A DNA stretch of 64,000 nucleotides, taken from NCBI GenBank assembly GCA_033558025.1, contig JAUCEF010000007.1:8680001-8744000 (forward strand), read 5' to 3'. A program made the translations under genes and the position numbers. Every line of letters begins with the position of its first letter. The first letter of the stretch is position 1. The notes beneath the pieces are model-generated. The model had not been told where the DNA came from, searched no databases, and saw only the letters and a program-made list of their open reading frames with translations. Of this stretch, positions 45,211-55,761 are shown piece after piece. The stretch comes from Phytophthora sp. 'mugwort'. Lineage: Eukaryota; Oomycota; Peronosporomycetes; Peronosporales; Peronosporaceae.

Positions 45211-45532
45211 AAGCACCACCGTCGGAATCATAAAGACAGCAACGAAGACGCAGCGAGCAGAATAACAGGTGCCAATTTCACGGACCACGATGTATCGTGC
45301 CCCCAGAACCTTTGTTGGAAAACCATCAGCAGCCGCCGCAGAATACAACTCATGTATACCAATACAGCCACTCGATAGCATAAAAATAAACAGTCGATTC
45401 TTCTTGCTCTCTTGAGGTACTGTAGATATCAAAGCAGACCGTCGAGTCATAGCTGTTTCGAGTGTATTCCCGCATCGTGGACATCCACTTCACATGCATC
45501 TAAGACAGCGTATCCGCGGTATTCTAATGCAT

Positions 45533-46050
<518 letters not shown>

Positions 46051-46233
46051 GCGCAACAAGAAGCGTGATGCGCTGTCATCCTAGCAGCGGAGGAGGGGCA
46101 GAGAGTCACTACGCCACGTACATGATGTTTAGAGGAAGAACTGAAATGAGAGGGAACGAGACGCAATGCATGACTATAAGCAGGCACTGCGTTCTGGCAT
46201 ACTTTGCAAACAGTACTAACCCAACGCTCGGTA

Positions 46234-46437
46234 TCAGTTCGACGGTTGGGAGTGCCGCAGTCGCCACGCGCCGGTTCTCCGCATTATGTGGACGATAATC
46301 GCCAGCATTAAAGCTCCCAATAACCAGAAGATGAGTCTGCGCGCTCGTTGATCCCCCTCTGCTCGCTTCTTGCGGTCGTGTAGATGCAGGTGGCGGTCGT
46401 GTGCCCTCAGTGGGGTGCTCTCGTTTACGGCGGCCAT
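46234..46437 (-). CDS. Small type II membrane protein with ESTPL tail
   Basis: A 67-residue protein that starts at the ATG at 46,437 (MAAVNESTPLRAHD). It has a His- and Lys/Arg-rich stretch, one hydrophobic segment at about 36-52 (LIFWLLGALMLAIIVHI), and a short basic end. The tail resembles that of the carboxypeptidases and the Pro/Ala-rich protein in this window, with ESTPL in the first ten residues. The upstream frame is open to 46,500 but with a less likely non-ATG beginning. I know no family with this exact layout. It could also be the 5' remnant of a longer gene of the same group, as the neighbouring SCP2 has the same tail, but no catalytic sequence follows. Confidence 0.55.
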   Translation of the reverse strand: MAAVNESTPLRAHDRHLHLHDRKKRAEGDQRARRLIFWLLGALMLAIIVHIMRRTGAWRLRHSQPSN

Positions 46438-46696
46438 GGGTCTTGCCCTAGAAGGCGTTTCCGGAAATGGTCTCCGACGATCTGCCCAACGCCGAGGCAC
46501 AAATTTTTAGTGGTGCCTTCAACTACACGAATCCGTTGGGTATCCAGTTGATACAGCGACCGAGTTCGTAGTTTCTGAACCGACACGCATGCGACTAAGT
46601 GAGTGCGTTTGTATTTTTGTTGTTAATGTCGCTTCGAGAACCAGCTCAGTTGAGGCTAATTATGCCAACGTAACGGTTGCCATAGCACTGTTATCT

Positions 46697-48184
46697 TCAG
46701 AACGCCTGATTGTTGAGGAACTTATTGAGCATGTCGAGTGCTACAGCCGGTTGGTCCTGAGGCACCATGTGACCCGAGTTGAATACCTTTAGGAACGTGA
46801 ACTGGTTGTTGAACGACCGCACCACGCCACCGGTGGTTCCGTCGGCCGTGACGAAGGAAGTCTCGGGTGCCGCGTTGAATCCATTCTTGCCCTTCCAGTC
46901 GAGGCCCAATGTCCAAGCCTGGTTGCCGTACCAGTTGCACATCAAGTCGGCATCGCCGGCGTAGACGAGCACCCGCAGATCGTCGTTCAACAGGTCGGCC
47001 ACATATGTATTGAAAGGCTTAGCCATATCAGCTGTCATGTAGAAGGCCACGTTTACCTGCATGTTGCACTCCTGCCAGGCACCCACATGCGTCGAATCGA
47101 CACCGAGAGATTCACGGACATTGGGAGCATCCAGGTACTTGGAGACGTACGACATGTCGTAGCACTTGGTCGGGTCGTCCATTCTAGTGCACGGCATGCG
47201 GATATCGTACGGGTTGCGGTTGGCAGACAGAAGCGGCATGAACAATTTTTCCGTGCAGAACACGGTTCCATCAAAGCACGCTGTGATGTTCTGCGGGCAC
47301 TGGTCGAGGATAGCACCACATACAGACGCGTCGGCCTTCATTTCTTCAAGTTGAGCGGCATCCACAAGAGGAATATCGTACGCGTTCTTCTCCGCCATGT
47401 CAACGTAGTGTGGCAGCTGGATAGAAGCTTGTGTAAGACCATTACCAATAGCGATACCCTTCAGATTGATAAACATCGGCGTGCCCACGTTCGCCTTGTT
47501 CTGCTCCCAGACGTAGTGCGCCGCCACGGGGACATAATGACCGCCGTAGCTCTCACCTGTGATGTAAAAGTCACGGCCAGCAAGCTCCGGGTGCTTCTCG
47601 AAGAAACCCTGCAGGAAGTAGTAGATGTTTTCACCCACGGTGTCCTCGCTATTATCCGCGTCGCGTTCATCGCCGTACGTGAAGCCTACCGTCGTCGGCT
47701 GGTCAAGCCACACAACGTTGCTCTCGTTCGTCCACGAGTATGGGTTGAGTCTAGTGGACAGGTCAGGCAGGACGTGGCACGGTCCGTTCTCCGTGAGCAG
47801 CGCCATCATGCTGGAACAGCCAGGTCCTCCCGTGAGCCAAAGCACGAGTGGGTCAGTGGACGGCTGGCTGCGCGACTCGAAGTACCAGTAGAAGTAGTGG
47901 TCGTCGACCTTGTTGGGCAGCTTGATATATCCCGAGTCCTGTGTCGTAAGTCCACAGAAGACCTCGTCACTTCCTTTCCCTGTAGTAACGGGCACACCTT
48001 CCGGTACACCATCATCCTGCTTCTTGAGAAATAGCGGCTCTCCGACGTACACCACCAAGAGGCAGACGCCAACGAGCGCCAGCACAACGATTAAGACACG
48101 ACGGACATTGCGGTTCCGAGCCTCTTGCTGCGCATAATGCTGGACACTGGGGCCCAACATCAACGGGGTTAACTCGGTTGCCAT
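46697..48184 (-). CDS. Serine carboxypeptidase (S10), membrane-anchored, SCP2
   Basis: An intronless 495-residue protein starting at the ATG at 48,184 (MATELTPLML). The open frame extends 27 codons upstream, but the short tail shared with its paralogues supports this start. It has ELTPLM at 4-9, one hydrophobic segment at about 30-47, and a luminal S10 domain. LTGGPGCSS lies at 117-125, Ser212 in GESYGG, the GDAD box with the catalytic Asp at 410-413 and His472 in NSGHMVP. It should trim C-terminal residues from peptides in the vacuolar/lysosomal system. It is divergently oriented to SCP3 with 377 bp between start codons, so they may share a promoter. Residues 74 to about 227 are encoded by nearly the same nucleotides as in SCP3, whereas the ends differ. 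Confidence 0.94.
   Translation of the reverse strand: MATELTPLMLGPSVQHYAQQEARNRNVRRVLIVVLALVGVCLLVVYVGEPLFLKKQDDGVPEGVPVTTGKGSDEVFCGLTTQDSGYIKLPNKVDDHYFYWYFESRSQPSTDPLVLWLTGGPGCSSMMALLTENGPCHVLPDLSTRLNPYSWTNESNVVWLDQPTTVGFTYGDERDADNSEDTVGENIYYFLQGFFEKHPELAGRDFYITGESYGGHYVPVAAHYVWEQNKANVGTPMFINLKGIAIGNGLTQASIQLPHYVDMAEKNAYDIPLVDAAQLEEMKADASVCGAILDQCPQNITACFDGTVFCTEKLFMPLLSANRNPYDIRMPCTRMDDPTKCYDMSYVSKYLDAPNVRESLGVDSTHVGAWQECNMQVNVAFYMTADMAKPFNTYVADLLNDDLRVLVYAGDADLMCNWYGNQAWTLGLDWKGKNGFNAAPETSFVTADGTTGGVVRSFNNQFTFLKVFNSGHMVPQDQPAVALDMLNKFLNNQAF
47440..47958 (-). repeat. Conversion-tract arm in SCP2
   Basis: This segment matches 48,828-49,344 of SCP3 in inverted orientation with about one difference in 515 bp. 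The coding sequences on both sides are clearly more diverged. Confidence 0.85.
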
Positions 48185-48561
48185 TGCGCTCGATATGTAG
48201 AGGATGCCAGCTAGTTGCGCTCGGGCGCCTGCAAAATCTGGAGTGCATGGGGCAATAATGTTCACGCCGGACTAGAAAAGTATCCCCAAAACTCAGATCC
48301 GTATTTTTTTTCGGGCAATAGTGAGCGCAAGTGTCTTGACTGCAGTGCATCTGTACGATTGCCAATCAAAAGTCGCCAGCCGTTGAGTACATGTATTAGT
48401 GTAAGCATGGAGTGTCTGCTCCACATCTCTCGCACCAATTCCTCCAGCACAGTCAGTGCATTTGCCTGCCTTTCCTACGACGCGACAACTCACGCTGGTC
48501 ATTTTACCCACTACAAGGCACACCCTAATAAGAGGACGCTCTCCGAGAGCTTCTCGGTGGC
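48185..48561. promoter_or_regulatory. Shared divergent promoter region of SCP2 and SCP3
   Basis: The 377 bp between the two start codons must hold both promoters. On the plus strand GGTCATTTTACCCACTAC at 48,497-48,514 resembles the oomycete initiator, 48-65 bases before the SCP3 ATG. On the minus strand GCACTCCAGATTTTGC at about 48,228-48,243 is a weaker candidate before SCP2. No other gene is present. Confidence 0.5.
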
Positions 48562-50091
48562 ATGGCTTCGGAGACGACCCCGCTGAGCCTGCGCTCGACG
48601 TCACTGCAGTATAATCTGCGCCTTTGGAGACGCGAGGAAGCCCGTAAGCGAGACCTCAAGCGCGGCGGCGTGTTCATCTTGACGCTATGCGCTATCAGTC
48701 TCATGGTCATGTTCGTCGCTGAACCTCAGGCTGAGAACGGAGAGAGCGACGGCGCTGAGTCGCAGATGCAGACTCATGCCGCGACGGAAGGAGTCCCGGT
48801 GAACCTGACGAAAGCAGACAGTGAGGTTTTCTGTGGACTTACGACACAGGACTCGGGATATATCAAGCTGCCCAACAAGGTCGACGACCACTACTTCTAC
48901 TGGTACTTCGAGTCGCGCAGCCAGCCGTCCACTGACCCACTCGTGCTTTGGCTCACGGGAGGACCTGGCTGTTCCAGCATGATGGCGCTGCTCACGGAGA
49001 ACGGACCGTGCCACGTCCTGCCTGACCTGTCCACTAGACTCAACCCATACTCGTGGACGAACGAGAGCAACGTTGTGTGGCTTGACCAGCCGACGACGGT
49101 AGGCTTCACGTACGGCGATGAACGCGACGCGGATAATAGCGAGGACACCGTGGGTGAAAACATCTACTACTTCCTGCAGGGTTTCTTCGAGAAGCACCCG
49201 GAGCTTGCTGGCCGTGACTTTTACATCACAGGTGAGAGCTACGGCGGTCATTATGTCCCCGTGGCGGCGCACTACGTCTGGGAGCAGAATAAGGCGAACG
49301 TGGGCACGCCGATGTTTATCAATCTGAAGGGTATCGCTATTGGAAATGGTCTTACGCAAGCCGCGATTCAGATGCCGCACTATATCGATATGGCGATCGA
49401 CAATGCGTACAACATTTCCCTGGTGGACGTGGCCACGCTGGACGAGATGAAGGCTGCTGTACCGGTCTGCATTTCGCTCTTGGAACAATGCCCACTGAAT
49501 GTGACAGCGTGTGGTGACGGAGAGGACTTTTGCATGGAGAAGCTATTTAAACCAATGCTTAAGGCTGATCGTAACCCGTACGACATCCGCCTGCCTTGCA
49601 AGAATAACGGTGATGACACCGAGTGCTACGACATGTCGTACGTATCCAAATACCTGGATGCGCCCAACGTGCGCCAGGCGCTCGGAGTTGACTCGAAGCG
49701 TGTGGACGCATGGCAGGAGTGCAACTCGAAGGTGTACGAGGCATTCCTAAAAACCTCTGACCCAGCTAAGCCGTTCAGCTCATACGTAGCGGATCTCCTG
49801 GACGACGGCGTGCGCGTGATCATTTACGCGGGCGACGCTGATCTCGTTTGCAACTGGTACGGCAACGAGGCATGGACTCGTGCGCTGCAATGGAAGGGGG
49901 CGGATGGGTTTAACGTAGCACCCGAGACTGCCTATATCACGGCGAACGACACGAAGGCAGGCGTGGTTCGGTCATTTAACAACCAGTTCACCTTCCTGCG
50001 CGTGTTCAACTCGGGTCACATGGTGCCGCATGACCAACCGGCTGTGGCGCTCGACTTGCTCAACAAGTTCCTGAAGAACGAAGCTTTCTGA
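48562..50091 (+). CDS. Serine carboxypeptidase (S10), membrane-anchored, SCP3
   Basis: An intronless 509-residue protein beginning MASETTPLSL. ETTPL lies at 4-8, followed by an Arg/Lys-rich stretch, one hydrophobic segment at about 36-52 and a luminal S10 carboxypeptidase domain. LTGGPGCSS lies at 131-139, Ser226 in GESYGG, the GDAD box with the catalytic Asp at 424-427 and His486 in NSGHMVP. The central third is nearly identical to SCP2 at DNA level, but the C-terminal third differs at many residues, especially around 290-345, where the Cys-rich insert of the family lies. That region often shapes substrate preference, so the two enzymes may differ in specificity. It has no cleavable signal peptide, like its paralogues. 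Paralogues SCP1 and SCP2 have the same layout. Confidence 0.94.
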   Translation: MASETTPLSLRSTSLQYNLRLWRREEARKRDLKRGGVFILTLCAISLMVMFVAEPQAENGESDGAESQMQTHAATEGVPVNLTKADSEVFCGLTTQDSGYIKLPNKVDDHYFYWYFESRSQPSTDPLVLWLTGGPGCSSMMALLTENGPCHVLPDLSTRLNPYSWTNESNVVWLDQPTTVGFTYGDERDADNSEDTVGENIYYFLQGFFEKHPELAGRDFYITGESYGGHYVPVAAHYVWEQNKANVGTPMFINLKGIAIGNGLTQAAIQMPHYIDMAIDNAYNISLVDVATLDEMKAAVPVCISLLEQCPLNVTACGDGEDFCMEKLFKPMLKADRNPYDIRLPCKNNGDDTECYDMSYVSKYLDAPNVRQALGVDSKRVDAWQECNSKVYEAFLKTSDPAKPFSSYVADLLDDGVRVIIYAGDADLVCNWYGNEAWTRALQWKGADGFNVAPETAYITANDTKAGVVRSFNNQFTFLRVFNSGHMVPHDQPAVALDLLNKFLKNEAF

Positions 50092-50279
50092 CAGCACCGC
50101 TTGACCATGTAAATGTACTAACAGACCGCAGATTAGAGTATCTGCAAGTGTCTAGATAACCCAAACACTGTCAAATAGCGCATATACGTTGTACCCGCGT
50201 GCGCTGCTGAGCTTACAACTTTATGGAAACGGCGTTGACAACGGCTACATAATAGTTTCAATAGCGACTAGATCGCCTC
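50092..50279. other. Intergenic region between SCP3 and amidohydrolase
   Basis: Short region between two convergent genes. No terminator-like motif can be named; the DNA is moderately AT-rich. Confidence 0.4.
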
Positions 50280-51443
50280 TTAGATCCACATCAGCTTCAT
50301 AGCGTTGTCACGCAGCATAGCGCTTTGCACTTCCTTGCTCATGTTGGCCATAATCTCGTAGCTAGACAGCGTAGATCGCCAGTGCCGTTCGCTCAAGTCC
50401 TCGCCCTCCAACGTCTCCTTTCCATTGTCCTTAGCAGGCGGGAAGAACGGGTGATCCGTACCGAAGACGATCTTGTCCGACCCGGCAAAGTCAATCAGAC
50501 ACTGCAACGCTGGCTCGTGGTACGCCACCGCGTCGTAGTAGAACCTCTTAAGGTACACACTCGGCGCGTACTGCATCTTCTGCGCGATGGCAGCGTCGTG
50601 CTCCACACAGCTATCCAGTCTCCCCGCCAGAAACGGTAGGGTTCCTCCCGAGTGAGCAAGCAGCAGCTTCAGTGTGTCCGGCACTTGGTCCAGCAGTCCT
50701 GAAAGCACAAGCTGCGCCACTGCCACCGTCGTCTCGAACGTGAATCCCAGCGCAAGAAACAACGCGTGTCCGTACTTGCCGTAGTGTTCATTCCCCACTC
50801 CATAGTGCGGGTGCAGGAAGATCGTAAGCCCCGCATGATCAATCGCACGATAAAATTCGAGCATCTCCGGGTCGTCCAGTCCTTTACCATTGAGCCCCGC
50901 AGTGCTCAAGATCACGCCGCGGACATTGGGTAGATTCCTGGCCACGCGTTGCACCTCCTTCACCGCCGTCATGGAATCCTGCGGCACGACGCCAAAGGCG
51001 AGGAACCGCCCGTTGGAGTCTTGACACAGCATCTCCATGTCGTCGTTCAATAGCGTCGCCTGTCGGATCTGTTCCTCCAACGGTAAGAAGTCTAACCACG
51101 GGTTGGCAAGGCTTAGCACCGACGTGCGGATCCCGTGACGGTCCATATACCGGATCTTGTTGGCCACGTCCCAGTACTCTCCGCCAATGGGGCGCCCGGC
51201 GCTGATATTGGCACTGCGGGGTATTGTCGAGTTCTGTTGCTCCTCCATCTGCTGCTGTTCGGCCGGGAGGATGATCAAACGTTCTCTACCGATTCCGTTG
51301 CGCACAAATGGGACGTCGCTACGAGCACGCAAGATGTCCATATAGCGAGGGAGGTACACGTGCGTGTGTAGGTCGATGGCATCAAGGTCATGGATAGTCG
51401 CTTTACCTTGAGAGACCAGGAGTTTCGTGAGCGCGCGGGACAT
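50280..51443 (-). CDS. ACMSD-like metal-dependent amidohydrolase (decarboxylase)
   Basis: An intronless 387-residue protein of the amidohydrolase-2 (PF04909-type) group. The metal-binding residues can be read: His26 and His28 in DLHTHVYLP, His211 in LHPHYG, His264 in LAHSGG and Asp330 in FGTDHPF, the same order as in ACMSD. Members remove carbon dioxide from aromatic or muconate acids; they include 2-amino-3-carboxymuconate semialdehyde decarboxylase of the kynurenine pathway and several hydroxybenzoate and isoorotate decarboxylases of fungi and bacteria. An unusual Gln/Glu-rich loop (EQQQMEEQQ) lies at 62-70. The substrate cannot be assigned by sequence alone. The start is the ATG at 51,443 (MSRALTKLL). 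No signal peptide is visible, so it is probably cytosolic. Confidence 0.9.
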   Translation of the reverse strand: MSRALTKLLVSQGKATIHDLDAIDLHTHVYLPRYMDILRARSDVPFVRNGIGRERLIILPAEQQQMEEQQNSTIPRSANISAGRPIGGEYWDVANKIRYMDRHGIRTSVLSLANPWLDFLPLEEQIRQATLLNDDMEMLCQDSNGRFLAFGVVPQDSMTAVKEVQRVARNLPNVRGVILSTAGLNGKGLDDPEMLEFYRAIDHAGLTIFLHPHYGVGNEHYGKYGHALFLALGFTFETTVAVAQLVLSGLLDQVPDTLKLLLAHSGGTLPFLAGRLDSCVEHDAAIAQKMQYAPSVYLKRFYYDAVAYHEPALQCLIDFAGSDKIVFGTDHPFFPPAKDNGKETLEGEDLSERHWRSTLSSYEIMANMSKEVQSAMLRDNAMKLMWI

Positions 51444-52249
51444 GATGGAGGGGAGGCAATGCAGGATTTATAGTTAGCATGCACAGTGCATGTACTAATC
51501 CTATCGTAGCCATTATCAGGTTCTGATTCTGATACCAAGATGAAGTGGTTTTGAGCAAGTAGGTTACAGTACTAAGCAATGAGCAACTTCTGTTTTTTTT
51601 GACGAAATTACTGTAGCCCGGGTGTCTTGAGTCAAGATACCGGTCAAGACTTGACCGGTGTCTTCAAGACAAGACAGTCTGGTGATTTGGACATGATGAC
51701 TCGAGTCGCTGGCGTGCGTGGGAGTTCCCGCGTCCGTAGCTCTTCTTTGAATCACAACTGGGGCTGCCTCAGCCACTGCGAGTTCGGAAGGGATGCGATG
51801 CACACTGACCGACTGGTCTACTGCCCTTTCGGTGTGGGGTCGTTGCTATCCGAAGCATATATATTCTTAAAAGTGCAACGACCAGCAAGACTGGCATTTA
51901 AACTCGTCATCGCCCATCTATCGTCGGTTAATCCCCCAGACTGCCATAGAGGAACTAGCGTGCGTCAAGATGATCGACTCACTGGTTCGCTGAAGCGAAA
52001 CGGGATCCGATCTGCCCTTTATCGTCGTGCAGGATGGGCGCCAGCTGACTGCCGCCGCCAGGAACTCGCAGCTGCGAGGCAGATCCAAGTGATTTGAGCG
52101 TGTCATTTTTTGCATTGCCGCCATGACGTGCACTTTGAACCCCCAGGTCCACCCGCTTGACCACAATGTCAACTCGCTTTATTCCTATATTTGCCGCCAC
52201 CTGCGCATTAAGCTCGGGATTCCACTTCATCAACTGAACAAACTGCACA
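51444..52249. other. Intergenic region with palindrome, no recognisable gene
   Basis: No known gene. At about 51,627-51,664 the sequence GTCAAGATACCGGTCAAG and the following CTTGACCGGTGTCTTCAAG form a palindrome with about 17-bp arms and two mismatches. The frames at 51,627-52,097 and 51,979-52,248 (minus) are open but carry nothing I recognise. The stretch may be a degraded element. Confidence 0.4.
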
Positions 52250-52723
52250 ATGGCACCCCGAGCCTCTGCCGACTTCGTCGCTGCTCGCGAACCTACAACT
52301 GAGCCACGTCTTCATGGCATGTTGCTGACATGGGACCCTACTCTGCTCGTAGACTTCATCCTGGCTGCAAACAACGTCGTGCCAGTCGAACAACCAAATC
52401 TTCAGTCGCCGCAATGGCTGACAGAACCACGAGGAAATATGACAACCCAGGGGTTCGTCCGAGATACCATGGCGTATCTCGCCGAGTCTTCTGGTGGCTA
52501 TCGCGGTACAGTCTTGTCACCACTCACGCCAATGCAGTCAAATCACCTCTCCAGGAGAATGGGTCAGATCGAGATGGACCGCTTCGTCCAAGCCTGTGCT
52601 AAGAAACTACCCGAAAGATCGTGTCTTGTCTGCGGAACGCTCTTCTTCCAAGATCCTGAGACCGATGGCGTACCGACAAATCTCCCCAGTCCACCGCCAC
52701 CTCACCGACAGATCTTCGTGTAG
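52250..52723 (+). CDS. Hypothetical protein, 157 residues, with a CxxC motif
   Basis: An open frame starting at ATG (MAPRASADFVAAREP). It has RSCLVCGTLFFQDPE near the C-terminus, where the two cysteines could bind zinc together with residues elsewhere, and a Pro-rich end (LPSPPPPHRQ). Only one CxxC pair is present. I do not recognise the family. The setting among repeats and the CxxC motif would fit a piece of a transposon-encoded protein, for example the Helitron N-terminal region, but that is only a guess. No introns or signal peptide are evident. Confidence 0.3.
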   Translation: MAPRASADFVAAREPTTEPRLHGMLLTWDPTLLVDFILAANNVVPVEQPNLQSPQWLTEPRGNMTTQGFVRDTMAYLAESSGGYRGTVLSPLTPMQSNHLSRRMGQIEMDRFVQACAKKLPERSCLVCGTLFFQDPETDGVPTNLPSPPPPHRQIFV

Positions 52724-53436
52724 CTAGGCTGCCAGACAAAATGCGGGTCAAGCCTTGGTGGTCGGCAGATCATCAAGTAAGTAATAAGTCAATGTGTATT
52801 AGTGAGGGTATCTTCTCATAAAGGCAAAAATGACGATACATGTACGTACCTCCAGCGTCATTACCGCAAGTCGCACAAGTTCTAATGGTACTTACGCTTG
52901 AGTGGAAAATCTGAGTTGCGGTCCCCCCCCTCCGTTCACTTTTTGAACCATTCGCGTACACAACTTTGCATCGCCTCCCTTAATTTTAAGGCAAATGTGA
53001 CGTGGCCAACTGTTTCAAGCGCTGGCGAACACCGTGAGGCGCCTTGAATGCATCCTGGATCCTGTCGTTGAAGATAATGATAAGATTGCAGATCGTTAGA
53101 TCACCTAAAACAGAATGCACTTCCCTACAAAAGTAAAAGATCCAATTTTGTACCTTTGAAAATGCCACAACATGCTTCACGCCTTGACAATTACCACAGC
53201 AAGCGTGGGAAATTTAGTGACACGTAGTTACAGACTGATCCGGACAAAATGACTCAGTCTCAACTGTTGTGGTAGATACTATCTCCACCTCAACCCGATT
53301 GTGAGTAATCCCCAAAACGTTCCTTCAATTCGTACAGAAAAGCACCTAAAAAGTTGAATGAACTTGCTTCTCTTGAAAAACACGCAATACAAAACCACGC
53401 GTGCTAGTCCAAATACGACGCTTACTGGACGTATAC
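52724..53436. other. Intergenic region downstream of the MFS gene
   Basis: No known gene is visible. The region has short AT-rich stretches and a run of seven or more C near 52,922. The minus-strand MFS gene ends at 53,437, so its 3' processing signal must lie in the upper part. Confidence 0.45.
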
Positions 53437-55590
53437 TCAGACATCACGGTGAACATGCGCCGCCGCTGAGCTGCTCCCGAGCAGCGGTTCCGCAAGAAAA
53501 TCCTCATTGTCCAAATCCGTTTTTGTTGCATACGCCACTCGATCAAACTCGTCGCCTTCATCCACTTCGTTGTCATCGTCATCAGTCTCAAAATACATGG
53601 ACGTTGGCGATTCCCCGTAGGTTGGCGACAACAAAGGAGCCGGGACAGCGACGATTTTGCTTGGCGAAGAAGTCTTACCAGCGGGCAACGATAGAGCCAC
53701 TCCAACCCCAACAAAATAGATAAACGAAGCTACCACATACGGTAGAGCTTGCGACCAGACCGATTCCCGTGTCATAGCAGCATACATCGAAGCAAATATC
53801 ACGGGCCCGAGTGCTTCGAAAATCGACCGAGCACCATAAATTGCTCCCTGCAAGCGTCCTTGTTCCTGGGCATTCACAGTAGCATTATTTATTTAAATAT
53901 CAGGAGCTGCGTTAAATTTTTGATAAATGAAAAAAGAACCGTCAGGACCAACCTCTTCAGACGCGTTGATTGATTTCAGTGCCGAAATAGCAGGAAAGGA
54001 GAGATCACTGATACATCCAGGAATGCTCATCGCGTAAACCAGCCACTTGTGCGGGTAGTATGCTGTGGCGGCTAACCCACACGTACTCACCATGCTAGCA
54101 ACTAGTGCGATGACAATTACGCCTTTCTCTTTGACGCAACTCACCAGAGGTTTTAGCAGCAAGGCTTGCCCCAGCAACGCCAATACTCCTCCAATCAGCA
54201 TAAGATTACCGAAGTCTTTTACGTCAAACCCCACGATAGTCTGCAAAGCATAACAACAAGTTTTGTCAGTTTTGTCAATGATTGGCGAAGCACGAGCACT
54301 AACTGCTGTGAGCGCACACTCACATTGAGGAAAAACGATTGGATCTGGAAAACTCCGTTCATGACAAAGCTTGTCAAGGCGATCAAGCAGGTTAACCGCA
54401 CAAAGAGTTGGTCTCGGAAGAGAATGGCCATCGAGCTGACTGGGTTCTCCATGACCCATCGGGCTTTATTCATACGTGTTCGGATGGGCAGTGTCTCGGG
54501 TAATAGAAAGATTGCCCAAAGCACGCGTAGCACGAAAAGTACAGCCGCGATCTGAAGTATGTGCTCCTACAAAACGATTGTGTTAGAAGATAAAGACAAA
54601 CTTAGACATCCAAACACACAGACGCCACAATACCCACCCTAGAGAAGAACGGTGCAGCGAAGGCGCCAGTGCAATACCCGACAGAAAGACTCGCGAAGAG
54701 GATCCCGAAGGCAGCTGCACGGTCTTCAGGAGTGACGATGTCAGCGACGGCAGCACTCATGACACCAGCCGTCCTGAACCATAAAAATTTGTTTACCAAA
54801 AACGCAACCTTTTAACTGTAGAATAAGCTGCGTAGCTTACCCAAAGCCCGAGTCCACCAGCTTCAGTACAAAATACGGCGTGATGGAACCTTCAGGCTGC
54901 ATAAAGTACATGACCGAGAAGGGCACACCCAGCCTCAAGACCTGGCTCAACACCAGAAACGGCTAAAAAGCACTCCACTTTCAGTAAGAAAAGCCCATCT
55001 TATAAGCCACAGGCAATAAAGCAAACCTTGCGCCCATGGACGTCCGAAGCTTGACCCAACATGGGCGACAAAATCAGGTTTCCCACACATCCTGCAGCCG
55101 AGAAAATACTATAAAAAACAATAATTGCAATGTGCAGCAGATTACAAGAAACAATAATTGCGCAAAGTTCGACGCCTCTTGCTCACTGCGTACCTCGACA
55201 GCCAAGCAGCCTGGCGTGACCCAGCAGTGCATGCCTAACCCAGCAGTTACAATTCAGTAACTCCTCCCAAATTTACTGGTGACATTAAAACTTATAGTAC
55301 CTCATCATGCGGGTTGGCTCCGCAGTCAATGGGCGAGCCATCCCGGTGCAATCTGGCAAAGTACTGCAATGTGCAGTTATGGTTATTTTAATATAAAATA
55401 GTGTAAGAAATTCACTGCGTTTTGCCCGATTTTGACTGCGCACCTCCGTCATTACGATGGAGAGGACGGGGCTCATGATGCCGAACGCCCCGGCGGCCAG
55501 TGCTTGGAGCCCCATAATTGCACCCACGCTACGGGCGACGCTCCGCTTGTGCTGCGGCTGGCAGACCGTCTTGGCACTGCTGCTCTCCAT
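53437..55590 (-). CDS. MFS transporter, MFSD14/HIAT1-like, copy A (nine exons)
   Basis: The minus-strand exons are 55,590-55,444, 55,363-55,301, 55,234-55,194, 55,108-55,027, 54,962-54,841, 54,773-54,638, 54,566-54,324, 54,240-53,953 and 53,865-53,437. All introns follow GT...AG and the frame stays open, giving 516 residues. The layout is that of a 12-helix major facilitator: MGLQALAAGAFGIMSPVLS (helix 1), then LILSPMLGQASDVHGRK, the loop 2-3 signature (G-x-x-x-D-x-x-G-R-K). Later come ITPYFVLKLVDSGFG and an RLQGAIYGARSIFEALGP stretch in exon 9. Closest in type are the MFSD14/HIAT1 and bacterial TetA proteins, solute:proton exchangers; animal MFSD14 is linked to Golgi/endosomal sorting. The C-terminal tail is acidic and holds AEPLL. 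The substrate is unknown. It is a tandem duplicate of copy B. Confidence 0.9.
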
Positions 55591-55761
55591 CTTCAGCTGG
55601 TCGGATACAGAAATGGGAGTCTGAGAAAAAGTTAAAAATAACCTGTATAATCTGATCGTTACGACCAGCGCAAACGTACCATAAATATTAATGGTATACT
55701 TGGACGAATGCAGAAGCTAGCTGTTCATGTACTTGAGAAACACGCTCTTCGCATTAGTAGC

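Noticed and set aside
47087..48034. Long 315-codon plus-strand frame opposite SCP2 and the matching minus frame opposite SCP3
   Set aside because: Both are mirror frames of strongly conserved carboxypeptidase coding sequence and carry no domain of their own.
52250..52723. Helitron replicase
   Set aside because: Only one CxxC pair is visible and there is no Rep or helicase motif, so it stays a hypothetical protein.
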